Below are positions 51,345-61,391 of a DNA stretch of 64,000 nucleotides, in pieces. The position numbers and the translations under genes are program-made. The number at the start of each line of letters is the position of its first letter. Position 1 is the stretch's first letter. The notes beneath the pieces were generated by a model that saw only the letters and a list, made by a program, of their open reading frames with translations, had not been told where the DNA came from and did not search any database. The stretch is from CADEDH01 sp047974625 (GTDB lineage: Bacteria > Actinomycetota > Acidimicrobiia > Acidimicrobiales > SZUA-35): contig JBKECK010000004.1 of the NCBI GenBank assembly GCA_047974625.1, forward strand, positions 10,119-74,118, in the 5' to 3' direction.

Positions 51345-53132
51345 ATGGTGATCAGTCGACAACCGGGCGAGGTGCCGCCCCTCACTGGCAACCCGGCCAA
51401 CGCCGTGCCCGAAGCCGGCCCGGCGCCGCCCGTGGAGCGAGCCCACCCGGTCGAACGCGCCCGTCCCGTCGAGGTGGTGAACCACTGGTGGCGCAACCTG
51501 GCCGACGGGGCCGGCCCGGCCACCGAGCTGTCCGAGGGGGTCAACAACTCCCTGATCGCCGTGCTGGGGGTGCTGCGCTGGTCGACGGTGGTGATCGGCC
51601 TGGCCTGGGCGGCCAACGAAGCCACCCAGGGCAACGTGCCGGTGGTGATCACCCTGGCCGTCGCCATCTTCATCTCGTCGTGGCGGACCGTATCACCCAT
51701 CCGCCTGGGGGCGCCCGGGCCGATACCCCTGATCAAATCGGTGGGCGACGTGGCCGTACTGGCCCTCGCCATCGGGGTGTCGGAGGGGATGAGCAGCCCG
51801 TTCTTCGGCACCCTGCTGGTGGCGATCACTATCGTCGGCCTCGGCTGGGGCCTGGCCGCCGGGGTGGTGGCCGCCGGGGTGGCCGTGCTGCTCTCGCCGG
51901 TGGCGTCGGCCATCAACCCGACCCAGGAACTGAACTTCCCCGGCCCGCTGGCCTTCACCGCCCTGGTGGCCGCGGCCGCCCTGCCCGGCATCGCCATGGA
52001 GCGGGTGGCCGAGATCGAACGCCGCCGCCGGGCCCTGGCTGCCCAACGTGACCGTCTGGCCGAGGCCAACCACCTGCTCGGCACCCTCAGTGAGCTGGCC
52101 ACCACCCTCCCGTCGTCGCTCGACCTGAACGACGTTCTGGACGCCACCCGGCGCCAGCTGATCGACAGCCTCGAGGCGGAGCGGGTGGCCATCGTGGCCT
52201 ACGAGGACGGGGCCTGGTCGCCCCTGTACCTCGACGGGATCGACCTGGCCCCCCGGGTCTCCACCGATGAGCTCCCGGCCCCCCTGTTCCAGGCGGCCAC
52301 CTCGCTCGAACTGTTACGCATCCCCGACTTGTCCATGGTGTGCGACCGCACCGGCAGCGGCCTCTACACCCGGCTGGTGGTGGGCAACACCGACGTCGGC
52401 CTCCTCGGGGTGGAGAACCACGACCCGGACCGCTACCAGGACACCGACGCTGAGCTGCTGGTCGGCATGTCCGAGGTGATGGGCCTGACCCTGGCCAACG
52501 CCCGTTCGTTCCGGCGGCTCCGGTCCCTGGCCGCGGCGGAGGAACGGTCACGCATCGCCCGGGACCTCCACGACCGGCTGGGCCAGTACCTCACCTACAT
52601 CGCCCTGGAGCTGGAGCGGATCAACTCGACCCGGGACACCCCCTCGGACGATCTCAAGGAACTCCACGAGGACGTTCAGGGCGCCATCCGAGAGTTCCGG
52701 GACTCGTTGCTGGAGCTGAGGGCGTCGGTGACCACGGACCGCCCCCTGAGCGTGGTGCTCACCGAGGTGGTCGACCGGTTCCGGCGTCGCAGCCTGGTGG
52801 AGGTGGAGCTTCACGCCCCGGCCAGCCAGGAGCACCTCCCCGCCCTGGTGGAGAACGAACTCCTCCGCATCGCCCAGGAGGCCCTGGTCAACGTGGAGAA
52901 ACACGCGTCCGCCACCCAGGTACGGATGGCGTGGACCATCGTGAACGGCCAGGGAACGCTCGTCGTCCAGGACGACGGTCGGGGATTCAACCCCACCAAG
53001 GGCATCCGGGGTAGTGCTTACGGTCTCGTGGGAATGCGGGAACGGGCGGCGTCGGTCGGAGCGACACTCGAGATATCGAGTGAGCCAGGAGAGGGAACGA
53101 CCATTACCGTACAAACCAGTCAAATGATGTGA
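51345..53132 (+). CDS. Sensor histidine kinase, NarL/DesK class
   Basis: A 595-residue membrane kinase. About five hydrophobic segments lie between residues ~65 and 215, followed by a helical linker, a GAF-type domain (about 235-395), the HisKA_3 phospho-acceptor motif EERSRIARDLHDRLGQYL and a C-terminal ATPase with LLRIAQEALVNVEKHA and DDGRGFNP. GGGGGAG precedes the start. The response regulator begins 15 bp after its stop, forming a standard pair. The signal is unknown. Confidence 0.92.
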   Translation: MVISRQPGEVPPLTGNPANAVPEAGPAPPVERAHPVERARPVEVVNHWWRNLADGAGPATELSEGVNNSLIAVLGVLRWSTVVIGLAWAANEATQGNVPVVITLAVAIFISSWRTVSPIRLGAPGPIPLIKSVGDVAVLALAIGVSEGMSSPFFGTLLVAITIVGLGWGLAAGVVAAGVAVLLSPVASAINPTQELNFPGPLAFTALVAAAALPGIAMERVAEIERRRRALAAQRDRLAEANHLLGTLSELATTLPSSLDLNDVLDATRRQLIDSLEAERVAIVAYEDGAWSPLYLDGIDLAPRVSTDELPAPLFQAATSLELLRIPDLSMVCDRTGSGLYTRLVVGNTDVGLLGVENHDPDRYQDTDAELLVGMSEVMGLTLANARSFRRLRSLAAAEERSRIARDLHDRLGQYLTYIALELERINSTRDTPSDDLKELHEDVQGAIREFRDSLLELRASVTTDRPLSVVLTEVVDRFRRRSLVEVELHAPASQEHLPALVENELLRIAQEALVNVEKHASATQVRMAWTIVNGQGTLVVQDDGRGFNPTKGIRGSAYGLVGMRERAASVGATLEISSEPGEGTTITVQTSQMM

Positions 53133-53147
53133 ACAGGTGAAACAACC

Positions 53148-53798
53148 ATGATCAAGATTCTGCTGGCCGACGACCACGCCCTCCTCCGGGAGGGGCTGAA
53201 GAAATCGTTCGAGTCAGCTGGTGATGAGGTCGTCGGCGAGGCCGCCACCGGCGAGGAGGCCGTGGCCCTGGCCCGCGTCCTCCAGCCGCAGGTGGTCCTG
53301 ATGGACCTGTCGATGCCGGTGATGGACGGGATCGAGGCCACCCGTCAGATCCGGGGGGAGCTGCCCGACACCAGGGTGGCGGTGCTGACCATGCACGACG
53401 ACATCGACAAGACCCGTGACGCCATCGCCGCGGGCGCCAGTGCGTACCTTTCCAAGGGAACCTCGTTCGCCGAGGTGCGGGAGACGGTGCTACGGGTGGC
53501 CCAGGGCGATACGGTCCTGTCCCCGGCGGTGGCCGGGGCGATGCTCACCACCGCCCAGGAACAGCAGGACCACCAGGATCTGCTGTCCGACCGGCAGGTC
53601 GAGATCCTCCAGGCGATCGCGGATGGCATGAGCACCAAGCAGGCCGGCCGCTACCTGGGGATCACCACGAAGACGGTGCACAACCACTTGAACGCCATTT
53701 ACCGAAAACTGGACGCCCAGTCGTTGACCCATGCCGTGCTGAGCGCGGTCCGCATGGGGATCATCAACCTCGACTCGGCCGAGAACGAGACCGTCTGA
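53148..53798 (+). CDS. Response regulator, NarL/LuxR family
   Basis: A 216-residue protein with a receiver domain (ILLADDHALLREGLKKSFE acidic pocket, phospho-Asp in VVLMDLSMPVMDG, Lys in AYLSKG) and a C-terminal LuxR helix-turn-helix (LSDRQVEILQAIADGMSTKQAGRYLGITTKTVHNHLNAIYRKL). It is the partner of the upstream kinase. prfC begins 6 bp after its stop, so the release-factor gene may be read from the same transcript. Confidence 0.94.
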   Translation: MIKILLADDHALLREGLKKSFESAGDEVVGEAATGEEAVALARVLQPQVVLMDLSMPVMDGIEATRQIRGELPDTRVAVLTMHDDIDKTRDAIAAGASAYLSKGTSFAEVRETVLRVAQGDTVLSPAVAGAMLTTAQEQQDHQDLLSDRQVEILQAIADGMSTKQAGRYLGITTKTVHNHLNAIYRKLDAQSLTHAVLSAVRMGIINLDSAENETV

Positions 53799-53804
53799 TC
53801 CCCG

Positions 53805-55388
53805 GTGGCTGACCCGAAGGCCGAGGCAGCGAGGCGGCGCACCTTCGCCATCATCTCCCACCCCGACGCCGGCAAGACGACGCTGACCGAGAAGTTCCTG
53901 CTGTACGGCGGGGCCCTCAGCGTCGAGGCCGGCGCGGTGAAGGCCCGGGGGGGTCGGAGGTCGGCCACCTCGGACTGGATGGACCTGGAACAGCAGCGGG
54001 GCATCTCGATCACCTCGACGGTGCTCCAGTTCCCCTACCGGGACCATGTGCTGAATCTGCTCGACACCCCGGGCCACCGTGACTTCTCCGAAGACACCTA
54101 CCGGGTGCTGGCCGCAGCCGACGCGGCCGTCATGGTGCTGGACGCGGCCAAGGGCATCGAACCGCAGACCCTGAAGCTATTCGAGGTGTGCCGGGAACGG
54201 GAGATCCCGTTCCTGACCCTGATCAACAAGTGGGACCGGCCCGGCAAGGGCGCCCTAGAGCTGTTGGACGAGATCGAGGAAACCCTCGTGGTGGAGCCGA
54301 CCCCGGCCACCTGGCCGGTCGGATACGCCGGCGACTTCCGGGGGGTGATCGACCGGACGACCGGTCGCTACACCCGGTTCGAGCGGACCTCGCGGGGCTC
54401 CACGATCGCTCCGGAAACCGACCTCGACCCCGAAGCCGCTCTCGCGGCGGAGGGGGAGTCGTGGACCACGGCGGCCGAGGAGGCCGAACTGCTCGACATG
54501 GTGGGCCGCACCGTCGACCAGAAGACGTTCCTGGCCGGTGAGTCCACCCCGGTGTTCTTCGGCTCGGCCCTCACCAACTTCGGGATCCGGTACCTGCTGG
54601 ACGGTGTGGCGGCCCTGGTGCCCCCACCGGCCCCCCGGCCGATGGCCGACGGCAATCGCCGGGCGTTGGACGCCCCCTTCTCCGGCCTGGTGTTCAAGGT
54701 GCAGGCGGGGATGGACAAGGCGCACCGCGACCGGATCGCCTTCGTCCGGGTCTGCTCCGGCACCTTCGAGCGGGGAATGATGGTGACGTCGGGCCGGTCC
54801 GGCCGGCAGTTCTCCACCAAGTACGCCCAGACCGTGTTCGGGCAGGACCGGGAGACGATCGACGTCGCCTACCCGGGCGATGTGCTCGGACTGGTCAACG
54901 CCAACGAGCTGAGGGTGGGCGACGCCATCTACACCGGGCCGGTGGCCGAGTTCCCGGCCCTGCCGGCGTTCGCCCCCGAGCACTTCATGCGGGCCCGGGT
55001 GCGGGACGTGTCGAAGTTCAAGCAGTTCCGCAAGGGGATCACCCAGCTCGACGAGGAGGGGGCCATCCAGGTGCTGCGCGACCGCGACCTCGGTGATCAG
55101 GCCCCGATCCTGGCCGCGGTGGGACCCATGCAGTTCGAGGTGGCCGGCTACCGGTTGGAGCACGAGTTCGGGGCCACCGCGGAGCTGACCACCACCCCGT
55201 TCACCATCGCCCGCCGTACCGACGAGGCCTCAGCCGATCGCCTGCGGGCCCTGCCCGGCTGCGACGTCCTCTCCCGTGACGACGGCACCCTGCTGGCCCT
55301 GTTCGAGTCCAAGTACTGGATGGACCGGGTCATGGCCGATCATCCCGACCTGACTCTCGAGCGCATGGTCGCCGAGGGTGGCCTCTAG
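53805..55388 (+). CDS. prfC: Peptide chain release factor 3
   Basis: A 527-residue translational GTPase with G1 HPDAGKTTL, the switch region QQRGISITSTV, G3 DTPGH, G4 NKWD, and the RF3-specific C-terminal domains (FKQFRKGITQLDEEGAIQVL, GPMQFEVAGYRLEHEFG). It removes RF1/RF2 from the ribosome after termination. It starts at GTG 53805. A possible hairpin follows at 55430-55472. Confidence 0.95.
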   Translation: MADPKAEAARRRTFAIISHPDAGKTTLTEKFLLYGGALSVEAGAVKARGGRRSATSDWMDLEQQRGISITSTVLQFPYRDHVLNLLDTPGHRDFSEDTYRVLAAADAAVMVLDAAKGIEPQTLKLFEVCREREIPFLTLINKWDRPGKGALELLDEIEETLVVEPTPATWPVGYAGDFRGVIDRTTGRYTRFERTSRGSTIAPETDLDPEAALAAEGESWTTAAEEAELLDMVGRTVDQKTFLAGESTPVFFGSALTNFGIRYLLDGVAALVPPPAPRPMADGNRRALDAPFSGLVFKVQAGMDKAHRDRIAFVRVCSGTFERGMMVTSGRSGRQFSTKYAQTVFGQDRETIDVAYPGDVLGLVNANELRVGDAIYTGPVAEFPALPAFAPEHFMRARVRDVSKFKQFRKGITQLDEEGAIQVLRDRDLGDQAPILAAVGPMQFEVAGYRLEHEFGATAELTTTPFTIARRTDEASADRLRALPGCDVLSRDDGTLLALFESKYWMDRVMADHPDLTLERMVAEGGL

Positions 55389-55429
55389 GCGCCTCCAGGA
55401 GCGAACCTTCGACCCGCACCGCCGACGTG

Positions 55430-55472
55430 CCCGGACTTCCGGATCGGGGGATCGGGCCTCCGGACTGCCGGG
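55430..55472. terminator. Possible bidirectional hairpin between prfC and the HAD gene
   Basis: CCCGG/CCGGG at the ends and TCCGGA on both inner sides can pair around a 15-nt loop, with 3-nt internal bulges. It lies between two converging stops. Confidence 0.4.
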
Positions 55473-55510
55473 TTGTTCAGCTTCCCCGGTGACCGAGGGC
55501 CGGGTGGGGT

Positions 55511-56329
55511 TCAGAAGTCGATGATGGGCCAGCGACGCTCGTAGGCCAGGGTGCGAAGCTTGCGTTCCGGGGCCACCACGATGGGGGCGTCGACGGCTTC
55601 GAGGAGGGGCAGGTCCGACATGGAGTCGGCGTAGGCGTAGGTGGTGGTGGGCTCGGCCCCGGCGTCGGGCCAGCCGATGACGCTCTGGAGCCGGTCGAGC
55701 TTGCCGTGACCGTAGGCCATCGGTGGGATGATCCGGCCGGTGAGGGTGCCGTTGCGCTCCTCGATCCGGGTGCCCACCGAGCAGGGCACGTCGAGGATCT
55801 CCCCGATCCGTTCCACCAGCAGTTGGGGACTGGCCGACAACACCACGCAGTAGTGACCGGCGGCCTGGTGGCGGCGGAGCAGGTCGAGCACCGACGGGCG
55901 GACGGTGGAGGCGATCTGCTGGGCGGTGGCCTCCACCACGGGGGCGAGCTCGGCGAGGGTGGTTCCCCCGGCCATGTCGAGGGCGAGTTCGGCGATGGTG
56001 TTGGTGTGGTCGTCCGTGGAGCCCCGGCGCCGGAACACCAGATCGTGAACGAACGAACGGGCCATGCGTTCCGGGCCGATCAGGCGATGCCGGAAGGCGT
56101 GGCGGGCGAGCACCCCGAGTCCGGAGCCGGCGTGGAGGGTGCGGTCCAGGTCGAACACGGCGAGGGGGGCGCCGGTCACCTCGGCCACCACCTCGGGACG
56201 CGCCGTGTCATCGGGGAACAACGTGTCATCGGGGAACAACGTGTCATCGGGGAACAACGTGTCATCGGGGATCAACGGGGCCACCGATGTGGTTGGATCG
56301 ATGTCGGGGGAGGTCATGGCCACACTCAC
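55511..56329 (-). CDS. HAD-superfamily phosphatase (HAD-IB, SerB-like) with N-terminal hexapeptide repeat
   Basis: A 272-residue protein with the HAD nucleophile motif AVFDLDRTLHAGSG, motif II VVLSASPQLLVERI, and the lysine and acidic motifs GKLDRLQ and AYADSMSDLPLL. HAD-IB enzymes hydrolyse phosphate esters, and many actinobacterial relatives act on lipids or unknown metabolites. Residues 19-42 contain LFPDDT-type hexapeptides in tandem, encoded by an exact 18-bp repeat. The start (GTG 56329 or ATG 56317) is not decided. Confidence 0.85.
   Translation of the reverse strand: MSVAMTSPDIDPTTSVAPLIPDDTLFPDDTLFPDDTLFPDDTARPEVVAEVTGAPLAVFDLDRTLHAGSGLGVLARHAFRHRLIGPERMARSFVHDLVFRRRGSTDDHTNTIAELALDMAGGTTLAELAPVVEATAQQIASTVRPSVLDLLRRHQAAGHYCVVLSASPQLLVERIGEILDVPCSVGTRIEERNGTLTGRIIPPMAYGHGKLDRLQSVIGWPDAGAEPTTTYAYADSMSDLPLLEAVDAPIVVAPERKLRTLAYERRWPIIDF
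56205..56276. repeat. Four in-frame tandem 18-bp repeats in the HAD gene
   Basis: Units at 56205, 56223, 56241 and 56259. The first three are identical (GTGTCATCGGGGAACAAC) and the fourth has one change. Copy number can change without shifting the frame. Confidence 0.95.
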
Positions 56330-56428
56330 TGGCCCGCCCGACGGGGCGGCGCGATACCCGGCCTGGATGCAGACCGGGTGTCCACGCTACCCCGTCCGGT
56401 CCGGGTGCGAACCCGCGCCTGCCTGTGC

Positions 56429-58087
56429 ATGGCTGACGATCCACGGGCAGACTTGTCCCCGATGCGCCGGGGACCGCTTCCGTCATGGCTCGTTCCGGCC
56501 GGGTTCTGTTTCGTGGCGGCTCTGGGCTGGCTGCTCCTGATCCGCCAGTTCGGCCTGGACGGTGGGGGGCGGCCGCAGGCAAACCTGGCCAGCGCCCCGC
56601 TCGGCCCGACCACGGTCCGGCCGCCGTTGCGGAGCGAGACGATCGAGCTGACCAGCGGGGTGGACGACGTCCTGGCCCCCACCCTTCGGGTTCCCTCGGG
56701 GCAGGTGGAGCTGATCACCGACGGGTCGGTGTGGGTCGATCCCCGCTCGGCGGGCCGGCCGTGGAGCGACCTGGGGGCCGTCCCGGGCCTGCTCACGTTC
56801 CGGGGCAACCCGACCCGGACCTTCCACGGGGCCGGCCCGGTACCTACCAACCCCCGGATCCGGTGGACGGTGGAGTTGGGGTGTTCGAACTCGGCGGTGG
56901 GTAGCGAGAACCGGTTGTGGTGCGGGACGGGCTGGACGGGCCAGCCGGCGGTGTTCGCCGGACCGGACGGGGCGTGGTGGTTAGCCGTCGGGGCCTACAA
57001 CCGGGCGGTCAACTTCCTGGATCCGACCACGGGGGGCCAGACCTACCCGCCGTACACGACCGGCGACATCATCAAGGGTTCGGTCACCGTCGATCCCGAT
57101 GGGTATCCGTTGGTCTACTCGGGGAGCCGGGACAACAAGTTCCATGTGCTCGCCATCGATGGCGACGGGCCCCGGGAGCTGTGGAGCCTGTCGGCCGACG
57201 CCGTCCAGCCGACCCTGTGGAACGACGACTGGGACGGCTCGGCCCTGGTGGTGCAGGGCCGACTGATCGTGGGCGGGGAGAACGGCCGGTTCTACGTGTA
57301 CGAGCTCAACCGCGGGTACGGGGCGGACGGAAAGGTCACCGTTGATCCGGAGCTGGCGTTCACCACCGAAACCTGGGATCAGCCCCTGCTCGACGCCCTG
57401 GGTGATCTCGACGTGTCGGTGGAGGGCTCGGTGGCCATGTCGGGTGATGTGGTGTACTTCGCCAACTCGGGGGGCCTGGTGCAGGGCTGGGACCTCGGCG
57501 CCCTCGACGATGGGGACACCCCCGGGCGAGTGTTCCGCTTCTGGACCGGCGACGACACCGACGCCACCGTGGTGGTCGACGGGGACGGGATGCTGTACGT
57601 GGCGTCTGAGTTCGAACGGTCGACGGTCCGATCCGTGGCGGTGGGCCAGATCATGAAGCTCGACCCGTCCCGGCCGACCGATCCGGTGGTGTGGAGCCGG
57701 GCCGCCCGCGCCCTGCCGGAATCCGGGGTGTGGGCCACGCCGGCGCTGCATCGTGGGGTGGTGATCGTGGCCACCAATGAGGGTGAGGTGCTCGGGTTGG
57801 AGGCGGACACGGGTGATCTGCTGTGGCAGCTGAGCCTGCCGGGGCCCTTGTGGAGCTCACCCGTGGTGGTGAACGACACCCTGATCCAGGCCGACTGTGG
57901 AGGTGGCCTCAGTGGCTTCGACCTGACGGACCCGACGGTCGAGCCGGAGCCGCTCTGGAACGTCCAGCTCGACGGCTGCATCGAGTCCACCCCGGCGGTC
58001 TGGGGAGGCTGGATCTTCGTGGGTTCCCGAAGCGGCCGCTTCTACGCCGTGGCAGACGCACCGTCGGCGAGGGCGACCGGCGACTAG
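56429..58087 (+). CDS. Membrane-anchored PQQ-type beta-propeller protein
   Basis: About 552 residues from ATG 56429 (an alternative ATG lies at 56462). One N-terminal membrane segment (WLVPAGFCFVAALGWLLLI) is followed by a large extracytoplasmic region. Repeated blade motifs such as PLVYSGSRDNKFHVLAIDGDG, LIVGGENGRFYVYEL, VVIVATNEGEVLGLEADTGDLLWQL and GWIFVGSRSGRFYAVA are typical of the PQQ-like beta-propeller. No catalytic PQQ-dehydrogenase residues are obvious, so it is probably a binding or scaffold protein. The frame stays open far upstream, but only antisense to the HAD gene. Confidence 0.8.
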   Translation: MADDPRADLSPMRRGPLPSWLVPAGFCFVAALGWLLLIRQFGLDGGGRPQANLASAPLGPTTVRPPLRSETIELTSGVDDVLAPTLRVPSGQVELITDGSVWVDPRSAGRPWSDLGAVPGLLTFRGNPTRTFHGAGPVPTNPRIRWTVELGCSNSAVGSENRLWCGTGWTGQPAVFAGPDGAWWLAVGAYNRAVNFLDPTTGGQTYPPYTTGDIIKGSVTVDPDGYPLVYSGSRDNKFHVLAIDGDGPRELWSLSADAVQPTLWNDDWDGSALVVQGRLIVGGENGRFYVYELNRGYGADGKVTVDPELAFTTETWDQPLLDALGDLDVSVEGSVAMSGDVVYFANSGGLVQGWDLGALDDGDTPGRVFRFWTGDDTDATVVVDGDGMLYVASEFERSTVRSVAVGQIMKLDPSRPTDPVVWSRAARALPESGVWATPALHRGVVIVATNEGEVLGLEADTGDLLWQLSLPGPLWSSPVVVNDTLIQADCGGGLSGFDLTDPTVEPEPLWNVQLDGCIESTPAVWGGWIFVGSRSGRFYAVADAPSARATGD

Positions 58088-58185
58088 CCCCCTACTGGCC
58101 CGTCGGCGAGGGGTCGGGCCTTGGTCCCCCTTGGGCCGGGCCGGACACCGGTTGGTCCTGGCAACGGGCCGGGGCCGGGCCGGGA

Positions 58186-59562
58186 TCAGGCGGGGCCGGA
58201 TCGACCGATCGGACCGCTGGTCGGTGGGTTCGGGGGTCGCATGGTGGCGAGGGTCGGGGCCGACGTCGGTTCGGCCTGCCAGATGGCCTGGGCCCGGGCG
58301 ATGGGACCGGTGGCGAGGAGGCAGAGGAGACCGAGAACACTGGCGGCGCCGGCGATCATGAAGGCCACCCGATAGTCGCCGGCGTCGTGGATGAGACCGA
58401 GGGCGACCGGGCCTCCGGCGACGCCGATGGTGCCGAAGAGCTGGTTGAAGGAGTAGATGCGGGAGTATTCGGCCACCCCGAACGCCTCGGCTAGGAGGAG
58501 GGGCTGCAGCATCAGCAGGTTGCCGACACTGATGCCGAGGATGACGGCGCTGCCCAGGATGCTGAGCTCGCTGAACGAGTTGGCCAGGGCGATGAGGGAG
58601 ACTCCCTGGAACAGGGTGAGCCCGGCCGACAGGGACTTGGCCGGCGTGTGGAGCACCACGACTCCGCCGATGAGGCGACCGATGACGCTGGTCAGGGCGA
58701 GCAGGGACAGGGCGGTTGCCGCCGTACCGGCGTCGGTCCGTTCGGCGGCCAGGTTGTAGAGGTGGGCGAGGCCGCCGACCTGGGCGAAGAAGATGAGGGC
58801 GTAGGCGGCGCACATCATGACGAAGAAGCGGGTGCGCCAGGCCTCGCCGAAACTGGCGCCAGCCAGGGCGACGGAGCCAACCGATTCGCCGCTGCCCGCC
58901 GCAGGCTCGGTGGCACCGTCGGGTAGGAGGCCCTTGTCGGCGGGTCGGGACCGGAGGAGGAGAACCCCGATCGGGATGACCCCGACCAGCCAGACCAGGG
59001 CGAGGACGGGCCCGGCGCCGGACATGGTTCGCTCGTCGATGAGGTTGGCGGCGATGGGGGTGATGGCGATGCCGCCGAGGGAGAGACCGGTCGACGCGAT
59101 GGAGAGGGCGACCGACCGCTTCTCGTGAAACCAGCGGGTGACGAGGGTGGTGCCCGGGACGAGCCCGGCGAGAGCGAACGCGATCCCGAACAGGGCGAAG
59201 AACACGTACAGCTCGGCCACGGTGTCGACGATGCGGAGGCCGTAGAGGGATGCGGCGCCCAGCAACCCGCCGGCGACGTAGAAGACGCGGATGTCGCTGG
59301 TCTCCATACGCCGGGCGAGTAGGAAGCCGGTCACGCCGCTGATCCCGAAGAACATGGCCGTCCCCCCGGAGACCGTGCCGACGGGTACGTCGAGCTCCTT
59401 GGCCGCGGCCGAGAGGATCACCGAGGCGTTGTAGAACCCGAGGCCGGAGCTGACCATCAGGATGGTGAACACCGCGCCCACGACAACCCACCCGTAGTAG
59501 AGCCGGCCTCCCCGTTGCGGGGCGCCCGGCTGCGGCGTGGTAGAGCCGTCGGATCCGTTCAA
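58186..59562 (-). CDS. Major facilitator superfamily transporter (monocarboxylate/oxalate-type)
   Basis: A 458-residue protein with twelve predicted helices. It has the MFS loop motif in WFHEKRSVALSIASTGLSLGG and an N-terminus (YYGWVVVGAVFTILMVSSGLGFYNASVIL) like the MCT/OFA branch, which carries small carboxylates. The substrate is not readable. The only start is TTG 59562, without a good ribosome binding site, so the start is uncertain. The 362 bp upstream (59563-59924) hold a pair of 15-bp repeats and no gene. Confidence 0.85.
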   Translation of the reverse strand: MNGSDGSTTPQPGAPQRGGRLYYGWVVVGAVFTILMVSSGLGFYNASVILSAAAKELDVPVGTVSGGTAMFFGISGVTGFLLARRMETSDIRVFYVAGGLLGAASLYGLRIVDTVAELYVFFALFGIAFALAGLVPGTTLVTRWFHEKRSVALSIASTGLSLGGIAITPIAANLIDERTMSGAGPVLALVWLVGVIPIGVLLLRSRPADKGLLPDGATEPAAGSGESVGSVALAGASFGEAWRTRFFVMMCAAYALIFFAQVGGLAHLYNLAAERTDAGTAATALSLLALTSVIGRLIGGVVVLHTPAKSLSAGLTLFQGVSLIALANSFSELSILGSAVILGISVGNLLMLQPLLLAEAFGVAEYSRIYSFNQLFGTIGVAGGPVALGLIHDAGDYRVAFMIAGAASVLGLLCLLATGPIARAQAIWQAEPTSAPTLATMRPPNPPTSGPIGRSGPA

Positions 59563-59885
59563 GGAGGCCGAACTTACCGGTCAGGTATGCGACCGGGCCA
59601 AATGCCGGACCTCCGGCTGGTCGGATAAGCCGGTGACCGGGAGGTGGAGGCGTCCGTTTTGCCGACCGACTGCCCGGCCGGCGGCCGATATTCGGTTGTC
59701 AAGGTACGAGCTGGCTCACGAAGGAGCGGAACGGATCGATGGCACCGGGCTACCGACCACCGGCCGGGATCGAGAACCGGTGAGGGCGAGGTGCCCCGGG
59801 TGATAGAGGGCCGACCCTCAACCGGACTCGAACGGCCGGGGAGGGGGACGACTGCGTTGTTCCGTTCTTCCTGCGCGTGGCCATC

Positions 59886-59919
59886 ATTCGGGGTGGGACC
59901 CTTTATTCGGGGTGGGACC
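59886..59919. repeat. Two 15-bp direct repeats
   Basis: ATTCGGGGTGGGACC occurs at 59886-59900 and 59905-59919, just beyond the stop of the HNH gene (59925). The function is unknown. Confidence 0.7.
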
Positions 59920-59924
59920 TTCGC

Positions 59925-61391
59925 CTACCCGACGGCGACCGGCTCAGGACGACCTGGCCTGGCCCGACGACGCGAGGAGCGGGCCCCGGCTCGAGTTAGC
60001 CGCGCCGATCGCCCGGGGGATGACCTGAGCCTGGGGCCGTCCGGGTCGGAGGCACCCCAGTACCGGCCCTTGGGGGTGAAGGCTTTCACTCGCCGATCGG
60101 CCAGGAGCTCGATCCGCCACCCACCTTCGTGGACGAGGTGGTGGTGACGGGAGCAGAGCGGCGTCAGGTTCTCGGGGTCGGTCGGACCCCCCTGTTGCCA
60201 GGGGAGGACGTGGTGGATCTGGCACCAATCGAACGGGCGGTCGCAATCGGGGAACGAGCACGTGGTGTGCCACGCTCGGAGGAGCATCCGTTGTTCCGGG
60301 CTCGGCAGCCGAGCGGTGCGCCCGAGCTGGATCGGCGAGGTGGGCCCGTTGAACACGATGCCGGCCAGATCCGCCCCACACCAGAGGCGCTGGAGCGTCT
60401 CGGGCGGGACCGGTTCGCCCCTGAACGTCTCGGTGGTGGGCCGCCGCGTCCCACGGCCGGGGGCGTCGTCGCCGGTTGCGCCCGGGGGATCGACGTCGAT
60501 CATGATCCCGATTAGGGGCCGCGCTGTGGTCGCGCCCGGCTGGAACGCCCGCAGGAGACACTCCCGGAGGGCTTCGACCCGGAGGTGGTCGTCGAGCCGG
60601 CGGGCTCTCTCATCGTGGCCGCCGTCGCCAGACGGATCGGCGGCGCCGTGATCGTCATCGTCAACCCGGCGGGTCGGGTCATGGGCCAGGGAGAGCATCT
60701 CCCGTTCCAGGGCGTTGCGGATGATCTCACCGGACTCAGGATCGAGCACGCCGCTGATCCGATCGAGCCCGTCGTATCCCCGCCACAGCCGGAGTTCGGT
60801 CTGGCGGCGCTTCCGCTCACTCGGCGACCGGCCGGAGTCCCGAGCGATCCGACCGACCAGATCGTTCACCCGACGGGCGAAGACTCGGGGAGAGAACTCG
60901 ACCACCCAATCGGCGATCTCCTCGTCGTGAGCGGCGAAGGCCGCGAGTTCGACCGAACCCTCCAGATCCTTGCGGGCGGCGGCGAGACGATCCAGGCACT
61001 CCGGATTGGCCCGTCCGGAACGGACCGCGCCGCTGGTGGCGGCGAGGCCTTCGGTGGCCCGGTGACGGTTGACCCGACGGCCGGCCTCGGAACCGGACAC
61101 CCCACGGCGCGCCAGCACATCCTCCGGCTGGACACCGGGACCGCCCCGAGCAGCCAATCCATCGGCCTCCACCACCAGAACGTGTTCCCATCCCGCCAGC
61201 TCCCTGCGTAGCTGCTCACAGCATCCCAGCAGCCCCTCGACCCGTTCGGCCCGCTCCGCAGTATCGGTATCACCGAGCCCGGAGACCGCCGGCACGGCGC
61301 CAGGTGGACCGGAACGCGAGGGCGGACCGGCCCTCCGCAGCCACGCCATCCCCTCCGCCACAACCATCGCCAGATCCACGAATTCCGCCAT
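59925..61391 (-). CDS. 13E12-type (DUF222) protein with C-terminal HNH endonuclease domain
   Basis: A 488-residue protein from ATG 61391 (MAEFVDLAMVVAEG); the frame extends further without support. The long helical DUF222 part is followed by a metal-binding HNH domain (CSFPDCDRPFDWCQIHHVLPWQQGGPTDPENLTPLCSRHHHLVHEGGW). Such proteins occur in many copies in actinobacteria and are associated with repetitive 13E12 elements, but their role is uncertain. It is divergent from the haemoglobin gene across 133 bp. Confidence 0.88.
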   Translation of the reverse strand: MAEFVDLAMVVAEGMAWLRRAGPPSRSGPPGAVPAVSGLGDTDTAERAERVEGLLGCCEQLRRELAGWEHVLVVEADGLAARGGPGVQPEDVLARRGVSGSEAGRRVNRHRATEGLAATSGAVRSGRANPECLDRLAAARKDLEGSVELAAFAAHDEEIADWVVEFSPRVFARRVNDLVGRIARDSGRSPSERKRRQTELRLWRGYDGLDRISGVLDPESGEIIRNALEREMLSLAHDPTRRVDDDDHGAADPSGDGGHDERARRLDDHLRVEALRECLLRAFQPGATTARPLIGIMIDVDPPGATGDDAPGRGTRRPTTETFRGEPVPPETLQRLWCGADLAGIVFNGPTSPIQLGRTARLPSPEQRMLLRAWHTTCSFPDCDRPFDWCQIHHVLPWQQGGPTDPENLTPLCSRHHHLVHEGGWRIELLADRRVKAFTPKGRYWGASDPDGPRLRSSPGRSARLTRAGARSSRRRARPGRPEPVAVG

